Part shown: positions 1-14,877 of the stretch, piece by piece
How positions within the stretch are numbered: position 1 is the first letter of the stretch
Layout of the letters: each line of letters opens with the position of its first letter
Assembly (NCBI GenBank): GCA_020002185.1
Contig: CM034533.1
Location: forward strand, 51,305,081 to 51,369,080
Length of the DNA: 64,000 nt
Source of the DNA: Paraescarpia echinospica
Lineage: Eukaryota > Annelida > Polychaeta > Sabellida > Siboglinidae
Reading direction: 5' to 3'
Translations under genes and position numbers: made by a program
The notes under the pieces: generated by a model
The model's input: only the letters and a program-made list of their open reading frames with translations
What the model was told of the DNA's origin: nothing
Databases searched by the model: none

Positions 1-130
1 CCACCACAATGCAGACAAGAAGTGTTGCATGGGTTACATCTTGCGCATCCAGGAATCAGCAGAATGAAGAGTCTTGCACACAGTTACGTGAGGTTGGCCA
101 GCAGTTGGACACAGAGCTGGAAGGAATGGT
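1..130 (+). pseudogene. Ty3/gypsy integrase zinc-binding fragment
   Basis: From base 1 one frame reads a gypsy-type integrase HHCC region, with the hallmark string HPGISRMKSLAHSYV. Near base 95 the family match moves to another frame (LDTELEGMV), so the copy is frameshifted. It is cut at about base 130 where LTR-like sequence starts, and its upstream part lies outside the window. In intact elements this domain belongs to the pol integrase that inserts the cDNA. No catalytic core follows before the C-terminal piece at 812, so this is a dead remnant. Confidence 0.75.
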
Positions 131-795
131 TGTAGCATTTCTGCTATTTATGTATTTTCAGAATCTATTTTCTGGTCATTTTATCTCGTCATTTTGTTAA
201 GGTAGAAAAGTCAGGCAGGAGTTGCGTAATTAGTAATAGGCTAGCGCAGGTGTTCAGGTGTGTATGTGTGGTTATAATTGGCATTTTAATGAGTTGTATG
301 CCCACTAAAGCGTGGTAGGCGTGGTTATAATTATATTTTAATTAACTGGTGTCGTCGTGGACGAGTACATTATTATAGTTATAGGGGTGTTTTCATGATG
401 CATACATTAGGTATAGCTCATTATCGCATTCTTGTTGATTTAATTGGTTCAATCCGGTCATGTGTTGTGCCTTTTGATCTAGGTATTTGGGCTAGGTATA
501 AAAGTCTATGACAGGTAAGAGATCGGGCACGTATGAATTTGGAAGAGATAACGGGGCTGTAATGGCGTGGTGTCACCCCGGTGCCCAGAAGGATTTTGCA
601 AAGATCGGATAAATTTAGAAGAGATTCAGGGCTGTAATGGCGAGAGAAGGAGAGCGAACGGCCGACGACAACTCTGCGTAGCGGGCCGAGAAAGGCGCGG
701 ACGTAGCGAGCGCGTGGCAAAGATACGTGTCGAGCGCGTGTCGAAGATTCGTGATTTTTGTTCGACTATCGCCGAACTACCCAGTCGACAACTGG
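131..795 (+). mobile_element. LTR-like segment
   Basis: The first 19 bases (TGTAGCATTTCTGCTATTT) are identical to the start of the solo LTR at 26653, whose ends are fixed by a target duplication. Later shared text is weak. The segment replaces the missing integrase core between the pieces at 1-130 and 812-1300. Its right end is guessed from a CA dinucleotide near 795, and I find no matching 5-bp duplication. An imperfect tandem repeat of about 70 bp (around 536-567 and 608-641) lies inside. Confidence 0.35.
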
Positions 796-811
796 AAAGT
801 GACTGATTGAA

Positions 812-1300
812 GTGCTAAATCAGAGGAATATGATATCTAGGTTAGATCTCCTTCACCCAAGCCTGCAATGGAAGGTTCGCATGAAACAAACACAGATAAA
901 AGAGACAAACGACCGCAAAACACACCAGAGGAAGTTTGATCCAGGAGAGTATGTGTGTGTCAAGAACTTTGGCCCACGACTGAAATGGTCGATCGGGACG
1001 ATCATTCATGTTACCGGTCCTGTGTCATATGCGATAGCACTCCAGGATAGAAGAGAGTGTCGAAGACACGTAGATCATCTCCGGTCGCGTTGTGCGGACA
1101 TGGAATCAGCGATTCCTGTGTGTCATATGGAACAGGTTGACAACGAGACCGCACTGCAGAACTACTGCAAACCACCAAATTATGTGCTACAAATCAACGA
1201 GGTGCAAGTCGCTGCACCAACACCAGATGCACCGAATGCAAGTGTATCATCACAGCCGACAGAATAACGGCCGTGGTCGTACAGGGAATCTGGAGGTTGT
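812..1300 (+). pseudogene. Ty3/gypsy integrase C-terminal fragment
   Basis: The reading frame 812-1267 encodes the typical end of a gypsy pol. It contains FDPGEYVCVKNFGPRLKW followed by GTIIHVTGPVSYAI and RRHVDHLRSR, matching the GPY/F module and the RRHVDQLRPR-type end of metazoan gypsy integrases. It is followed by a polypurine tract and an LTR-like start at 1473, as expected for the 3' end of such an element. The catalytic D,D-35-E core is absent upstream, so it is not functional. Confidence 0.85.
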
Positions 1301-1459
1301 CTACCCTTCAATTCCGTAGTTGTGGTGAATAATGAAACCAATAATAATTATGTTTCACAGCAGGTTGGCAAAGGACATTCGTTCACAGTGACGTTGGCTT
1401 AACTGGACTTTACGATGACAATGAACGATATTAGCTGTGAACTTATTATGTTTCATTTT

Positions 1460-2241
1460 AGAGGGGAGGAAATGTGATGATGTTACTTTAGATCGAAATG
1501 ATCGTTTAACTACGCGTCACCGGAACTGTGCGAGTTCCCGCGCATTGCTGACCTGCCACGCGAATTAAGTTGTTGTTATTTTACATAGAATGGCATCGTT
1601 TTTTCTCGGCCAAGTCCTAACAACTGAGGTACTTTCAAATAGAAATAATACGCGATATTAGTAAATGAAGTTTGTGTGGACTAGGACTTGTAGAGTATCG
1701 ATTCGGGACGGTTTGCGTAGTGCTAGAATTAGTTTGATTCTTAGGACAGACCATTCTACTATATTTTGTTTTGGTAATAAGTATAGTAACTAAGGGATAG
1801 CAAGAAATTATATATCACTGCGGTGAGATAGAGTAACCTTGGAGAGTTATTCAAAAATAGAATAGGAGATAATCTTCCCACCGAGGAGATGCAGGCCCCT
1901 AAACTGGAATTGTTCAGAACTCTCCTCGCAATTATCCAAGTCACAGAGCACATTGTACAAACCTAGAACAAAATTTACATTTTCTTTATTTGTTTTAAAG
2001 ACTTCGATATATTTTTTATTTATCGTTTTATTTTTTTTGCGCTGTGCCTACGTTATAACCTTCAATATGATGAGGTGATGTAGTCTCGGGAAGACGAAGC
2101 AGATATAAAGATATCAAAAATCTGCACAGCTTCATTTTAGTTTGTACTCAACATCTTTGGCAATAAAAAGGTAAGTTCTTATATAGCGCAGAATCCTGCC
2201 CTCGGGGCTGCTAAAAGCGCTTTACACTTTACTCCCTGACA
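1460..2241 (+). mobile_element. Polypurine tract and probable 3' LTR of the gypsy element
   Basis: A purine run (AGAGGGGAGGAAA, 1460-1472) is directly followed by TGTGATGATG, the usual PPT-LTR junction, and it lies downstream of the integrase C-terminus. An AATAAA occurs near 2161. The right end (about 2241, ...CCTGACA) is only a guess, because no second copy or target duplication is available here. Confidence 0.5.
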
Positions 2242-2337
2242 GACTTGTTCAATCGAACACCTCCTCGACTTCTCTGGGAAGCATCCATTATGCTGCAATT
2301 AATGCGCGAAGACTTTGTACACGAATATCCATCACTG

Positions 2338-2493
2338 TCTATAGCCAGGTACTCATTCATACAACTGAGTTAACTGCAGCAATGCAGATTGAACAAACTT
2401 GCCCAAGGTTCGACACCGCAGCACATGATTCGAACCTGTGTTCTCTCCGTCGAGAGTCCGACGCTCTATCCACTGCACCACTGCGCTCCACCC
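2338..2493 (-). mobile_element. tRNA-derived SINE
   Basis: On the minus strand the head resembles a tRNA with both polymerase III promoter boxes: box A (TGGTGCAGTGGATAGAGCG, 2462-2480) and box B (GGTTCGAATCA, 2426-2436). It is followed by a non-tRNA body containing CCTTGGGCAAG and an end that reads GTATGAATGAGTACCTGGC, similar to L2-type SINE tails. The body and tail argue against a functional tRNA gene. Confidence 0.7.
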
Positions 2494-2870
2494 CATGGAT
2501 ACAAATATTACAATGACCGATGATGTTTTTTGACATTCCAGTAGTAATGCATAGACATCTTTATAATATGTGAACATTTCAAGAGGGTGTAATGACATTT
2601 AGATGCACGTATTCAATTGTAAAGAACACAATCCATAAATGCCAAAAAGTGAATATTGTGTTTATATATGTTAAGCATCATAACATAAACTGTTTCTTTG
2701 TTACATTGTAGGAATGTGTATATTTCATATAGTTGATGGACGTCAACCGTGCATAATTTGTCTAGACAATGACATAATAGTTTTTATTGTGAATCAATTT
2801 CCGATTCACTTCATGTCCCACGTATACAAATTATGTAGGGTGACCTTGACTTGACCGATGAACCACATAC
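2494..2870. other. AT-rich intron-like sequence
   Basis: This lies downstream (minus strand) of the last recognised NIDO exon. I see no further exon of that gene here. The next exon is probably left of the window. Confidence 0.4.
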
Positions 2871-5302
<2,432 letters not shown>

Positions 5303-5930
5303 CGCAGTGCTCGCGCAATATATACTCCATACCGGGAGCCAGTCGTTCGTCGCTGTCACCTTCATTCGGGATACTTCATTACCTGGACATGCTGCCAGTG
5401 AAAGTCAACGTTGTGTGAAGGTCGCACCACAGGTCGTACGAAATTATGGACGTCACACGATCATCATCAATATCATTAGAAGTGATAGAGTATAATTGAA
5501 ATTAAGAGTTGAGTTTCATTCGGCAAGCTGAACCAGGTGCGATGATTGAGAGCCGAGTGAGAGGTAGCATTATATTCCGAGACGGGCGTCTGATTGATAT
5601 ACTAACACCTAAGTTAGATTAATGACCGCGTTCTCGTATAACTTGATGTACGCGGGCGGGTGCGCACGCACACAAATTCAGGTTCATTGTAAAACAAAAT
5701 TATATTTGATAAATTACTCATACATAAGTATTTTCGGCAGTTTGTTTAATTACACATACAAGTCTCATATGTAGGAGAGACCGAAGCTAGCTCTTATAAT
5801 TTTCAGTTAAAGCAACTTTTTTTTAATGAAAAGTTTGATATATGCATTGCTTTAATGGATATATTTAAGTTAATATTTGTATTAATAAGATTGATATTGT
5901 CAAATGTATTATGCATGATCATTGTGAAAT
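5303..5930. other. Upstream flank of the NIDO gene
   Basis: No gene is seen. The promoter of the minus-strand NIDO gene should lie here or in an unseen upstream exon. A TATATAT is present about 23 bases from the chosen ATG, which is too close to be a convincing TATA box. Confidence 0.3.
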
Positions 5931-5931
5931 T

Positions 5932-5980
5932 CCCTCAGCGCGGTTGACTGTAACAACTAGCCCCGCCATTCGGGGCTAAT
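5932..5980. repeat. Hairpin TAGCCCCG/CGGGGCTA
   Basis: ACTGTAACAACTAGCCCCG, a 5-base loop and CGGGGCTAATTGTAACAG form an almost perfect stem. A related hairpin with similar text is at 8934-8990, to the right of the transposase remnants, so the pair may mark the ends of one DNA element. Confidence 0.4.
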
Positions 5981-6204
5981 TGTAACAGCAAAGAACATGT
6001 GGATCGCGACGCAACTGTCACTCGTTACATGTTAATATTGTTATATTAATTGGATTTTACATATTTATACGCAGTGTACATAATGTGTACCATAAAGATG
6101 GTGTTCACATCTTCATGTACTGTTTTTCATTTTCTGTAACCCATGGGAGCGTATCACTGTTATTCTTACATATCCAAAAATTGCGCAATGTGTAGGTAAT
6201 AGCG

Positions 6205-7010
6205 CAGGGGTTCTTAACCTTTTTGGACTGCGACCCAAATTCCTGTCGTGGGATTTGATAGGCGACCCAAGCCTCCAAACATAATTTGTCACAAGCTAAA
6301 TAATAAAAAATGAGAACTGCTGCGATAATAACAAAATAAACAATGACAAAATAAATATGCATAACATAGATAAATGATAACACTTATTTAATACGCTTGC
6401 TGAATTACAACGACCAAAGAGTTGTGTGTCACAGCTGATGCAACTACGACTGATACACCGACCAGACGTGTCCAGATGGACAAACATTGGAATGCTTTAA
6501 TTACCTAGTAGCAACGCTGGCTTTGAACTGATTTACCTGGTTCTTCAAAACGCGGTGTTGTTGATGACAGGTTGCATCAAAAGTGATGCTCTGGCTACAA
6601 ACGGTTACGGAACTTTGTCTTCGTGAAGGTAAGCGCCGAAAATCTTGCCCCACACAAGTAGGTTGTAGGTAAGGGTAGGAGCACGCGAGTGCTTCAACTC
6701 CCAGGACTGGCTTTTCTTTGTGGACTTTAATCCAGAACGCACTCAACAATATTTTTTTGTTTTTTGAAGTGAACTGCTCTTGCAGCATACTGATACTTGA
6801 CATGTCTTCCGGTAGATCTTTCGCTTTGATACCGAATGGGTTTGACGCGACGATGGTTTGGATATCCGTTAATAAAACTGACGTGCTGCCTTTCCTCCCT
6901 CTATTTTCTCTTCCACAGCTTAATCTTACTCTTGAATGTTTGTCAGCTTCTCTGAATGCCCAAACAGTGTCCGATCACGATCGTGATTTGAAGTGTTCAA
7001 GTCGTTGATC
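6205..7010 (-). pseudogene. hAT-family transposase remnant with one terminal inverted repeat
   Basis: The left end is CAGGGGTTCTTAACCTTTTT (6205-6224), followed by GGACTGCGACCC, a classic Charlie/ZBED-type hAT terminus. To its right, the minus strand encodes hAT C-terminal text in shifting frames, including a TKTKFRNRL...EHHF...PRFEE-like piece and a TVWAF..KIKLW-like region near 6960-7000, broken by stops and frameshifts. The matching right terminus was not found. A pogo-like element lies directly to the right. Confidence 0.6.
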
Positions 7011-7159
7011 TCAGTAAACGTATTTGCAAGGCCGGCGAATTGCAGCGTCTACTTCGAGTATGAAAATGTTGTGGCCAGAGGATGATTCTTCTCCCAGAAC
7101 CTTTCAACCTACTTGCATAAAGCAACCACGCGTTGAAGCATCTTTCCTCGAGATAGCGG

Positions 7160-7227
7160 TCCCACCTCAGAGTGGTACGGTAAATGCACATGATCCCACC
7201 TCAGAGTGGTACGGTAAATGCACATGA
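7160..7227. repeat. 34-bp exact tandem duplication
   Basis: Two exact copies of a 34-base unit starting TCCCACCTCAGAGTGG lie at 7160-7193 and 7194-7227, at the C-terminal side of the pogo-like remnant. Confidence 0.85.
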
Positions 7228-7229
7228 TC

Positions 7230-8600
7230 AGCTTTTTGGGAACTAATGTATTTGTTCCGGTGATGTCCTGATGCCACAAGGCCCAGGCTCCGAATCTTTC
7301 TCCTGGCTTTTCTCGTTTCCACTGTGACCAGACTACGGATCTTTCTCCTTGCTTTCCTTGTTTCCAGTGTGTCCACGCTCGGGATCTTTTTCTCTGTCAC
7401 ACCTCAATTGCGGCGGACTGGGGCACATCTCTTGAGCTTGCTGCTGTATTGCTGACAGTGCTGGACGGTCGGTTCCATAACGAGGCAAGAAATCGTCATG
7501 TGTAAAGATGTATCGATTAAAAGGGCTAATTCCGCTAACGCGAAAGCGCTGCTGGATATTGGATGGCGTTGTTGCCAATCAATGCTACCTTAATTATGGC
7601 AGGGAGATCATAGATCGCGATGGTTTTTCTTGGATTGCATTTCATCCACCCATCTTTTGCCAATTTGATGTATTTCTTGAGCGGCCTAAACATACTCCTA
7701 TCAAGAGGGTGCCGTCTGTGACGACATTGAGGAGGGAATGCTAACAACACCAAGTCATTTTCTTGCGAGTAATTGATCACATCTAGCGAAATATCAGACT
7801 GGTCATTATCGAGAAGAAGTAGCACTTGTTTTTCTTTTATGCACCTGGTAACGTCTTTAAAGTGTTTCGTGAACATCAAAAAGTCATCCGCGTTCATCAA
7901 ACCTAAAGGATTAGCTGAACCGATGCTTCCGATGGGAGCACTGGCCAGGAGATGGTGCGGAAGTTCACCCGTGGGAATATAAATATGGGTGGTAGACAGG
8001 TTCTGCTAGCGCTGACCTCTAAAGCAACTGTGACAAGAGTCCCACTTTCGGCGGATGTCGCCATTCCCATCTGTTTAGCACCTCAAGATGCAACGATGCG
8101 AGTCGGTCCTTGTACTGTTGTAACACCCATTTCGTCGACATTATATATGTCATGACATTTATATCTGTACTTGTCTTGAACCTCAGCCAAGTTGTCAAAG
8201 AACATTCACCCGATTGAAACTCGTTGCTCTGCTTAAGCTACTAGCTTCCGGGGTTCGGATTGACAGCCTGCTGTTTCGCTTAAGAAACGCTGTGACCCAA
8301 TCTGGATCAGCTATCTCATAATGAGCCCAATTGTCGGGCGCCACGATTCCGTTCGCAACGGCAAATCGATATGCCAAACGTCGCACGTCCTTTAATGAAC
8401 GGCCGTGATAGATCACCGACGCTCTCCGGATATAATCAGCCAGCAATGCTTCTTGCTCTGCACATAAGACCATTCCAGGGCAAGCATTCCCGATAGTGGT
8501 TGCCTCTCCTTTTCGAAGCTTCTTGCAATAACGATTGAGTGTCATGAAGCTGCCCTGCAGTAAATCAGATATGCTTACCGTTAAGTCATTAATAAATTGA
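7230..8600 (-). pseudogene. pogo/Tigger-like (CENP-B type) transposase, broken
   Basis: Read on the minus strand, the parts occur in family order. First comes the HTH/CENP-B-type DNA-binding region at 8195-8580, with LADYIRRASVIYHGRSLKDV and PEASSLSRATSFNR. Next is YNVDEMGVTTVQ with the first catalytic Asp (around 8130) and a PPIFIFPRV segment. Then come LLLLDNDQSD with the second Asp (around 7820), LDRSMFRPLKKYI and finally FRVSGISPFNR (around 7540). A frameshift near 7955 separates PPIFIFPRV from MNADDFLMF, and another separates the last two parts. The enzyme would cut and paste its own element; this copy is inactive. A GT microsatellite abuts the N-terminal side. Confidence 0.85.
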
Positions 8601-8610
8601 TGCCACGATA

Positions 8611-8838
<228 letters not shown>

Positions 8839-8933
8839 ATGAAACAAAAGTCGCACACTTGGACACATTGGTCGATATACAAGCCCTTCAGGCCAATGCA
8901 ATAATACAAGGATTTGCCAATAATGGCCTTCGG

Positions 8934-8990
8934 GGTAAGTTGTTACAGTTGTAATTACCAGCGCTGTTACATTTGTAACAATTTACCCAA
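8934..8990. repeat. Imperfect palindrome GGGTAAGTTGTTACA...TGTAACAATTTACCC
   Basis: The two arms match with a few differences around a short centre and resemble the hairpin at 5932-5980. This is possibly the right end of the DNA element whose transposase lies between. Confidence 0.4.
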
Positions 8991-10285
8991 AACTAGTTGT
9001 TTGCAGTTGATTCCCCTGTGGCATAGTGCCGTTTTATATACAGTATATTTGTTCCAAGTTTCTCAAATAATATTTCATAAGTGCCTGCGCCGGATAATAT
9101 TGTGAGAACACAGCTAAAAAAGTTTGTGATGGTTAAAAAGCCATTTCTGTCCATACGTCTTTAATGTCGCCTTGTGATCGGCTCGTTTTTGCACGGTGCT
9201 GGACTTCCAACGAACCATCCTCGAAGGCGTCTCCATCTGTGTGTTATATTTTCGTAAAATGTCTCTGTAACAACGCACCCCTGTATATAACTTGCCACGG
9301 TCTCACCTACCTAAATAGATCACATGTGTCGTGCATTCACGCACATGTGCACACGCGCACACGTTCAAGCACTCTATATTATGTACAAAAAACTATGTGA
9401 TAATTGTATCCGTGCCATTTGGAGCCAGGACATATGCTTGTATTAGATGGTTAAACAGGTAATTTGATTTAACTACTTAAGTCGATGAATCTGTGCAATT
9501 TCTTGATACAAAAACTGTGTCAGTAGCTAGTCGCATACACATTGCATATGGAATTAAGTAATTTGTTAACATGGTACACGGTACACATTGTTCTGATTTT
9601 GTTCTAACACGCACGCACGCACCTGCCCGCGCTTACGCACGCACACCCACACACCCACACGCACACGCACACGCACACACACACACAAACACACATTTTA
9701 AATTAGACAGTACTTTATTAAACATCCTTATATGGATTCTATATTGGTGTATCCAAACAATGCGATTATAATTTACTGATTTCATAAGACGTTCTTACAT
9801 TCAAATTTCATTCAGACTAAGTCGTCGATTATTCTGAAAATTAACGACATACGTTTGCATATCTTTATTGACCAAACGTCACAGAATAAATATTTCGGTA
9901 ACATCGCAACCCACATAATTTAATGTATGTTAGGAAAGGCTGGCAACTCCTCCAAAACTCAGGTATGCTGTTGACAGGTAACCTCATTCATCAATAGTGT
10001 GGTGTGAAGTTGTTTCGTCACGTAGGAAAACGGCGATGATGGATGCACCAAATACCAGTTTCCGCCCGTATTCAATGACGTCATTATACCAAAACATCAT
10101 TGGCATTGGTGAAGCCAGTGTATAACTATACATGTACAATGTTCACATGTAGGTGCGATATTAAGAATTTCAGTCAATATACGATAGCCCAGAATTCATA
10201 CAACGAACAAGCAATTATTGAAAAAAACTCAAGTAAAGCAATCAACACCGGACATAGTACTGTGAAGGTCCCTGTATATTGATCG
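8991..10285. other. Non-coding stretch with CA/CGCA microsatellite
   Basis: No gene recognised. A CA/CG-rich simple repeat is at about 9607-9690. The rest is AT-rich unique-looking sequence. Confidence 0.5.
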
Positions 10286-10597
10286 ACCAGACGCTGTATC
10301 ATAATTTAACAAGATTTAACAAGATTGCCGCCCAGATAATTAAATCTAGATGGCAGGTGGACAAGAAGCCCTTTGGCTTATCGAGAGTTCAACCGTTTTA
10401 TTTGCGTGACTCGCGCCATTCTGAGATATGCGTCGTTTATATTGTTAAACATATTCACGCTACTAGAACCCACACAATCAGCAGATAATATGTTCCATTC
10501 ATTTACAGTCCTTTGTGAAAATGAGAACTTTCTTATATCTAATTTACATTGCTTCTTTACTAATGTAACTTCATGTCCTCTAGATCTTCTATCTTTC

Positions 10598-13021
10598 TTA
10601 ACTGAGAAAAAATATTTCTATCAATATTTCATAACCATTCAATATTTTAAACACTTCTACTATCTGATCTCCTCTCATTCTTATGGTCTCCAGTGTTGTT
10701 AAACCACAGTCTCTTAGGCCTATTTCATAACTAAGATCCCTCAATTTTGGTATCGTTTTAGTCGCTCTCCTCTGTACTAGCTTAGCATATTTATGTCCTT
10801 CCTGCAATACGGTCTCCACACTTGTATACAATATTCTAAATGAGGCCTAACTATTGTTTTGTACAGCGGTATTATTAGTACTTTTTCCTTATACGCTATA
10901 TTTCGCCTAAATAATACAATGATTAGATTTTCCTTTGAAGCTTTTGAAGCAATTCCACACTGCTCTGAAACTTTCATATCAGCACTAATGGTTAACCCTT
11001 TTTTGTACACTGTATATCTTCGTTCCCATGTCCATGGAGGCATTTAAATTTCCCAAAATTGAACAACATTTGCCACTTTTTAGACCATTTTATCAACCTA
11101 TCAAGATCATCTTATAATGTTGTCTATCTCCATCACTTTTAATCATTCTAAAAACGTTTGTATCATCCGCAAATTCCAACACCTTGCTTGTTATATCATC
11201 GTCCAAATCGTTTATACATTATTAAGAATAATACAGATCCCAATACTAATCCATGTGGTACCCCACTGAAAACTGATTTCTAGTTTGAAGCCTCCCCATT
11301 GTCTTCTGTCAAGCAGTCATTTGTTATCCATTTAATTATACCATTTCCTATGACATGGGCCTTTAGTGTAGCCAGTAATCTTTGATCTTTGCACTTTTCG
11401 AAAGTAGATGATATAAGCTCATGATACCTCGTCTACCCACGTAATGATATCTTCCAAAAACAAAACATATTTGTTTAAAATCATGATCTCGCTTTTAGAA
11501 ACCCATATTGAGATGAGTTTATCAAGTTATGTTTAACAAGAAAATCCACCACGTGATCTTTAGTTAGTCTTTCTAATAATTTGCAAATCGCCGATGTTAA
11601 ATTCACTGGTCTGTTGTTCTCTGACTTGTTTATAATTTTTTTTAAATAACGGTATAATTTTTTGTACAATTTCCAATAGTAGTTTGGGGGAATCCCATCA
11701 ACTTCAGGTGATTTATTATCCTCCGTAGCCTTTATTTTCGTAGCTACCATTTCCGGGGTTACAATCAACTGTAATAAATTGTCTGATTCTGCCCCCTTGA
11801 ACTTAGCGTCTGGTACTGGCAGTAAACTAGTATCTTCCCTGGTAAACACTGAACTAAAATACTCATTCAAGCCTTCTGCCATTAAGAATCCTTCTGATAT
11901 TATATTTCCAGCACTATCTTCTAGAGGACCGACCTTATCCTGAACTGTCAGTTTGCTTCGAACATACGCATACAAACTCTTGAGGCAAATTGTTTTATAT
12001 TACACGGTGATTTTTATTCATAGTTTCTCATTACAGGTGTAGCTTGGTTAAATACTTCTTTATGAATGTTGTAGTCTTCATCATTTCTAATACGTCTACA
12101 TGACTTCTACATCATTTGTATGTACTTAATTTTTCTAATGTCTTCTTTCGATAAGTGTTTCTTTTTGGACCGTTTCCCTTGCATTTTGAAGGGAACAAAT
12201 TTATTGACGATGCACTCAATTTCACTCTTTATGATATTCCACCATTATGTTGCTGTCTTATTCTTCAGTGTGTTATTCCTTTCTATATTTGCTAAATATT
12301 TCCTCATGTCCTTATATCTTCCTTTTATAAAATGTCTCCTGTACTGCTTTTTACTATTCCTTTCTGATTTTACTTTGATGATAACATGTATCTGCTTGTG
12401 ATCATTTCTCCCCAGTGGGTCACATATATTGACATTGTCAACTAATTCATTTAATTCATTTCCATTTATATGCCCATTTTTTAAATCCCACGTAATAACA
12501 CTGTCCCTTTTGCTCACTTCCATTATAACGTTTTGTATTTTTTCATTATCTTCTATGCTTGTGTTTGGACGTCGATAAACTAACCCAACTGTTAACGTTG
12601 TGTTTCCTGTAACTATGTTACACCGGACAGCTTCTTCGCAATCTGCTTCTATTTCTAATTTTATTTCGTAAGTCTGGATAGATTCTTTACTATATAAAAT
12701 AAATCCACCTCCCCTTCTTCCTATTCTATCTTCCCTAAACATTACATATCCTGTCAGTCCCAATTCGGCATCTGATATATCGGTGGTGGCCCATGATTCG
12801 GTTACATCTATTATGTGAGTGACAACATCTACTACCATAGTGTTTAGTTCATTTCTTTTGTGTATTATACTCCTTGCATTAAAAAAACCACATTGATATC
12901 GAGCTTCAGAACAGTTTTTTAGACTGTTCTTTGCTGATATATTTGTGCTGTCTTTATCTATGCCTCCAGTTTCAGGCTTCTTTGTGAGTGCCCCCTGTGA
13001 ATCTAGTTTAAATAGATGCAA
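10598..13021 (-). pseudogene. LINE ORF2 (endonuclease and reverse transcriptase) remnant
   Basis: The endonuclease frame 13021-12245 includes CGFFNARSIIHKRNEL, VTESWATTDISDAEL and GRRGGGFILYSK, the APE domain of CR1-type ORF2. The RT frame 11975-11481 has KSPEVDGIPPNYYWKLY, then RPVNLTSAICKLLERL and NSSQYGFLKARS. The palm with the catalytic aspartates (expected between about 11480 and 11050) is not open. The C-terminal frames contain IRPHLEYCIQVWRPY-type text (10777-11043) and QRRATKTIPKLRDLSYE (10598-10831). The intact protein would nick target DNA and prime reverse transcription. This copy is dead. Confidence 0.85.
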
Positions 13022-13033
13022 CCTGTCCCAATG

Positions 13034-13960
13034 TCAACCGATCGCAGCAGGTTCTCTGAGAAAACTGCTGCCCCTTTTTCCACTTAGATTGAGGCCGTCC
13101 CACATGTACATATCTTCCCTCCCAACAAAGTATCCCCATAAATCTGTGAATATCACCCCATCTTCTTCACACATATGCTCAACTACTTCGTTGATCGCCA
13201 TCCTCTTGCTGTTTCCCCCCTTCCACCCATTTCTGTCAAAATTCCTGAGATAATCACCTGTTCTACTCTTGTCTTCTTTAGCTTCCTCACTAACTGTCTG
13301 TACTTCTGTACTGTCCCAGTTGTTCCCTCCATTCTGCATTATTTGTCCTTACGTGTACTATAGTGCATAGACCCTCCCTTGCCATGCCCCAATACTTTCT
13401 CTACCCTTTCATTCAGATGTTCTATCCTAGCAACCCCCCCCCCCCCGTAGACAAACAACGACGTCCAACCCCTCGTTTAGCGTCTTATCTCTCTTTCTCA
13501 GAATAAATTCGCCCATGGACACGCTCTCTTTTCTCGTTTCCTCCTCAATCACTTCCTCAGAGTAGCTCCTTCTCCGGTTTGCATCTGTCTGGTTGTTGTC
13601 TTTTCCCCTGCCGTCTTCTTTCCTATCATATTTCCATTCATTTCTGTCGCTTTTTTTCTTGTCACCTTTTCTATTGTCATCGTTCCTCCCACCACATTTC
13701 TCTGCTCTCCCGTCACATTTCCCTATCTCTTTTTCTATGGTCACTTTCTCCCGTGTCACCTTCGCGCCTGTCACGTTTTCTGTCGTCGATTCTCCAGTTT
13801 CTTTCCCTCCAATCACCTTCACTCCTCTAAGTCTGCTTTCTTCAGCCTTCTTGCAACTACTTTGCTCCTTCAGTCTCACAGTATTTCCAACTCTCTCCCT
13901 GTCGTATCTCTCCATTCCACCTGTCTCTTTGCTAATTCTCATCTTCATCCCCTCCGTAAT
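13034..13960 (-). pseudogene. LINE ORF1 remnant with GDSL/SGNH-like segment
   Basis: The frame 13339-13034 reads FTDLWGYFVGREDMYMWDGL followed by NLSGK, matching the C-terminal block of the esterase-like ORF1 of CR1-type elements (MRDGLHLSGKG). Upstream (13948-13427) is a very basic, Lys/Glu/Arg-rich frame ending DVVVCLRGGGG, close to the DVVVHxGTN block of the same domain family. A poly-C run at 13433-13446 breaks the two. Confidence 0.7.
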
Positions 13961-14237
13961 ACCTGTCAGCCTAAGTCTATATCATTCTACAGACACTCCT
14001 ACTTCCAACATCCCACGCACTGAAAGATAACTTAACTAACTTAGTCTTTATAAAGATTATTTCCTGTGAACTACAGTATACTTTATGTCACAGCAGATTT
14101 TAATTACACAGCTGACTATCCATCCTATTAGGAACGCTAACGTTACTGGTAGTGACCTAATTGTAATACAATCATTCCGCGCCCTAGCGAAAACGTGGGA
14201 CAAAACCTACATAAACAAACAGGAGTTCGATCGACTC

Positions 14238-14271
<34 letters not shown>

Positions 14272-14839
14272 TAGTGCTACTTTATGAATAATATTCAGGT
14301 AAGAATAATACTTGTCGCTCAATATTTCCACTTGTTTTTCACATTTTCTGCACCAACTATTCTTCACGATCTAGACCCGATAATAGTTCTCATTTCTCCC
14401 TACCTTCTACAATAAGGACGTCCCTGCAGAATACGACGTTTGTCCATTTAGAACTCCAATTTGTATAATATTTAAGCAGTCAAATTACGTCAAAATATTT
14501 CGACCTCAAACAAGTGACATAAAATCTTTATGCGGAGGCCCCCATAAATTTATATTGTGGGGGTCCTGGGACAACTACCCCGTCTGTTCTGCCCTGAGAG
14601 CGAGAAGACAACATTGGACCGTTAGTGGTGACGACAAAAACGCATTGATCCATATAGTATTCAAACTTGTGGCACTTGGTGCGGCTCGCACACACCATTA
14701 GAAATTGTGTTGACAACAGAGCCATTTAATAACTATGGAAATATAGTATTGTTCTTTGGCGGAAAATTCACTTGGAATGTTAGATCATAAAATAAATGTA
14801 CACACTTTGTAAAAAGTCAAACACGTACGTGCGCGCGCG

Positions 14840-14877
<38 letters not shown>

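Larger units (their letters stand above)
10286..14030 (-). mobile_element. CR1-like non-LTR retrotransposon, decayed
   Basis: On the minus strand the order is a basic ORF1 region (13950-13430), a GDSL/SGNH-like segment (13340-13034), an endonuclease (13021-12245), reverse transcriptase (11975-11480) and the thumb/C-terminal part (11050-10590). It ends in a 3' UTR with short repeats of TTGTTAAAT at about 10290-10325, the short-repeat tail typical of CR1-type LINEs. A second, 5'-truncated copy with the same 3' end lies at 33370-33970 on the other strand. The element is interrupted by stops and frameshifts throughout. Confidence 0.85.

Noticed and set aside
131..795. Exact 5-bp target duplication around the LTR-like segment
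   Set aside because: ATGGT before 131 has no identical match at the guessed right end, so neither end nor duplication is secure.
2338..2493. tRNA gene on the minus strand
   Set aside because: Box A and B are present, but the sequence continues into a SINE body and LINE-like tail.
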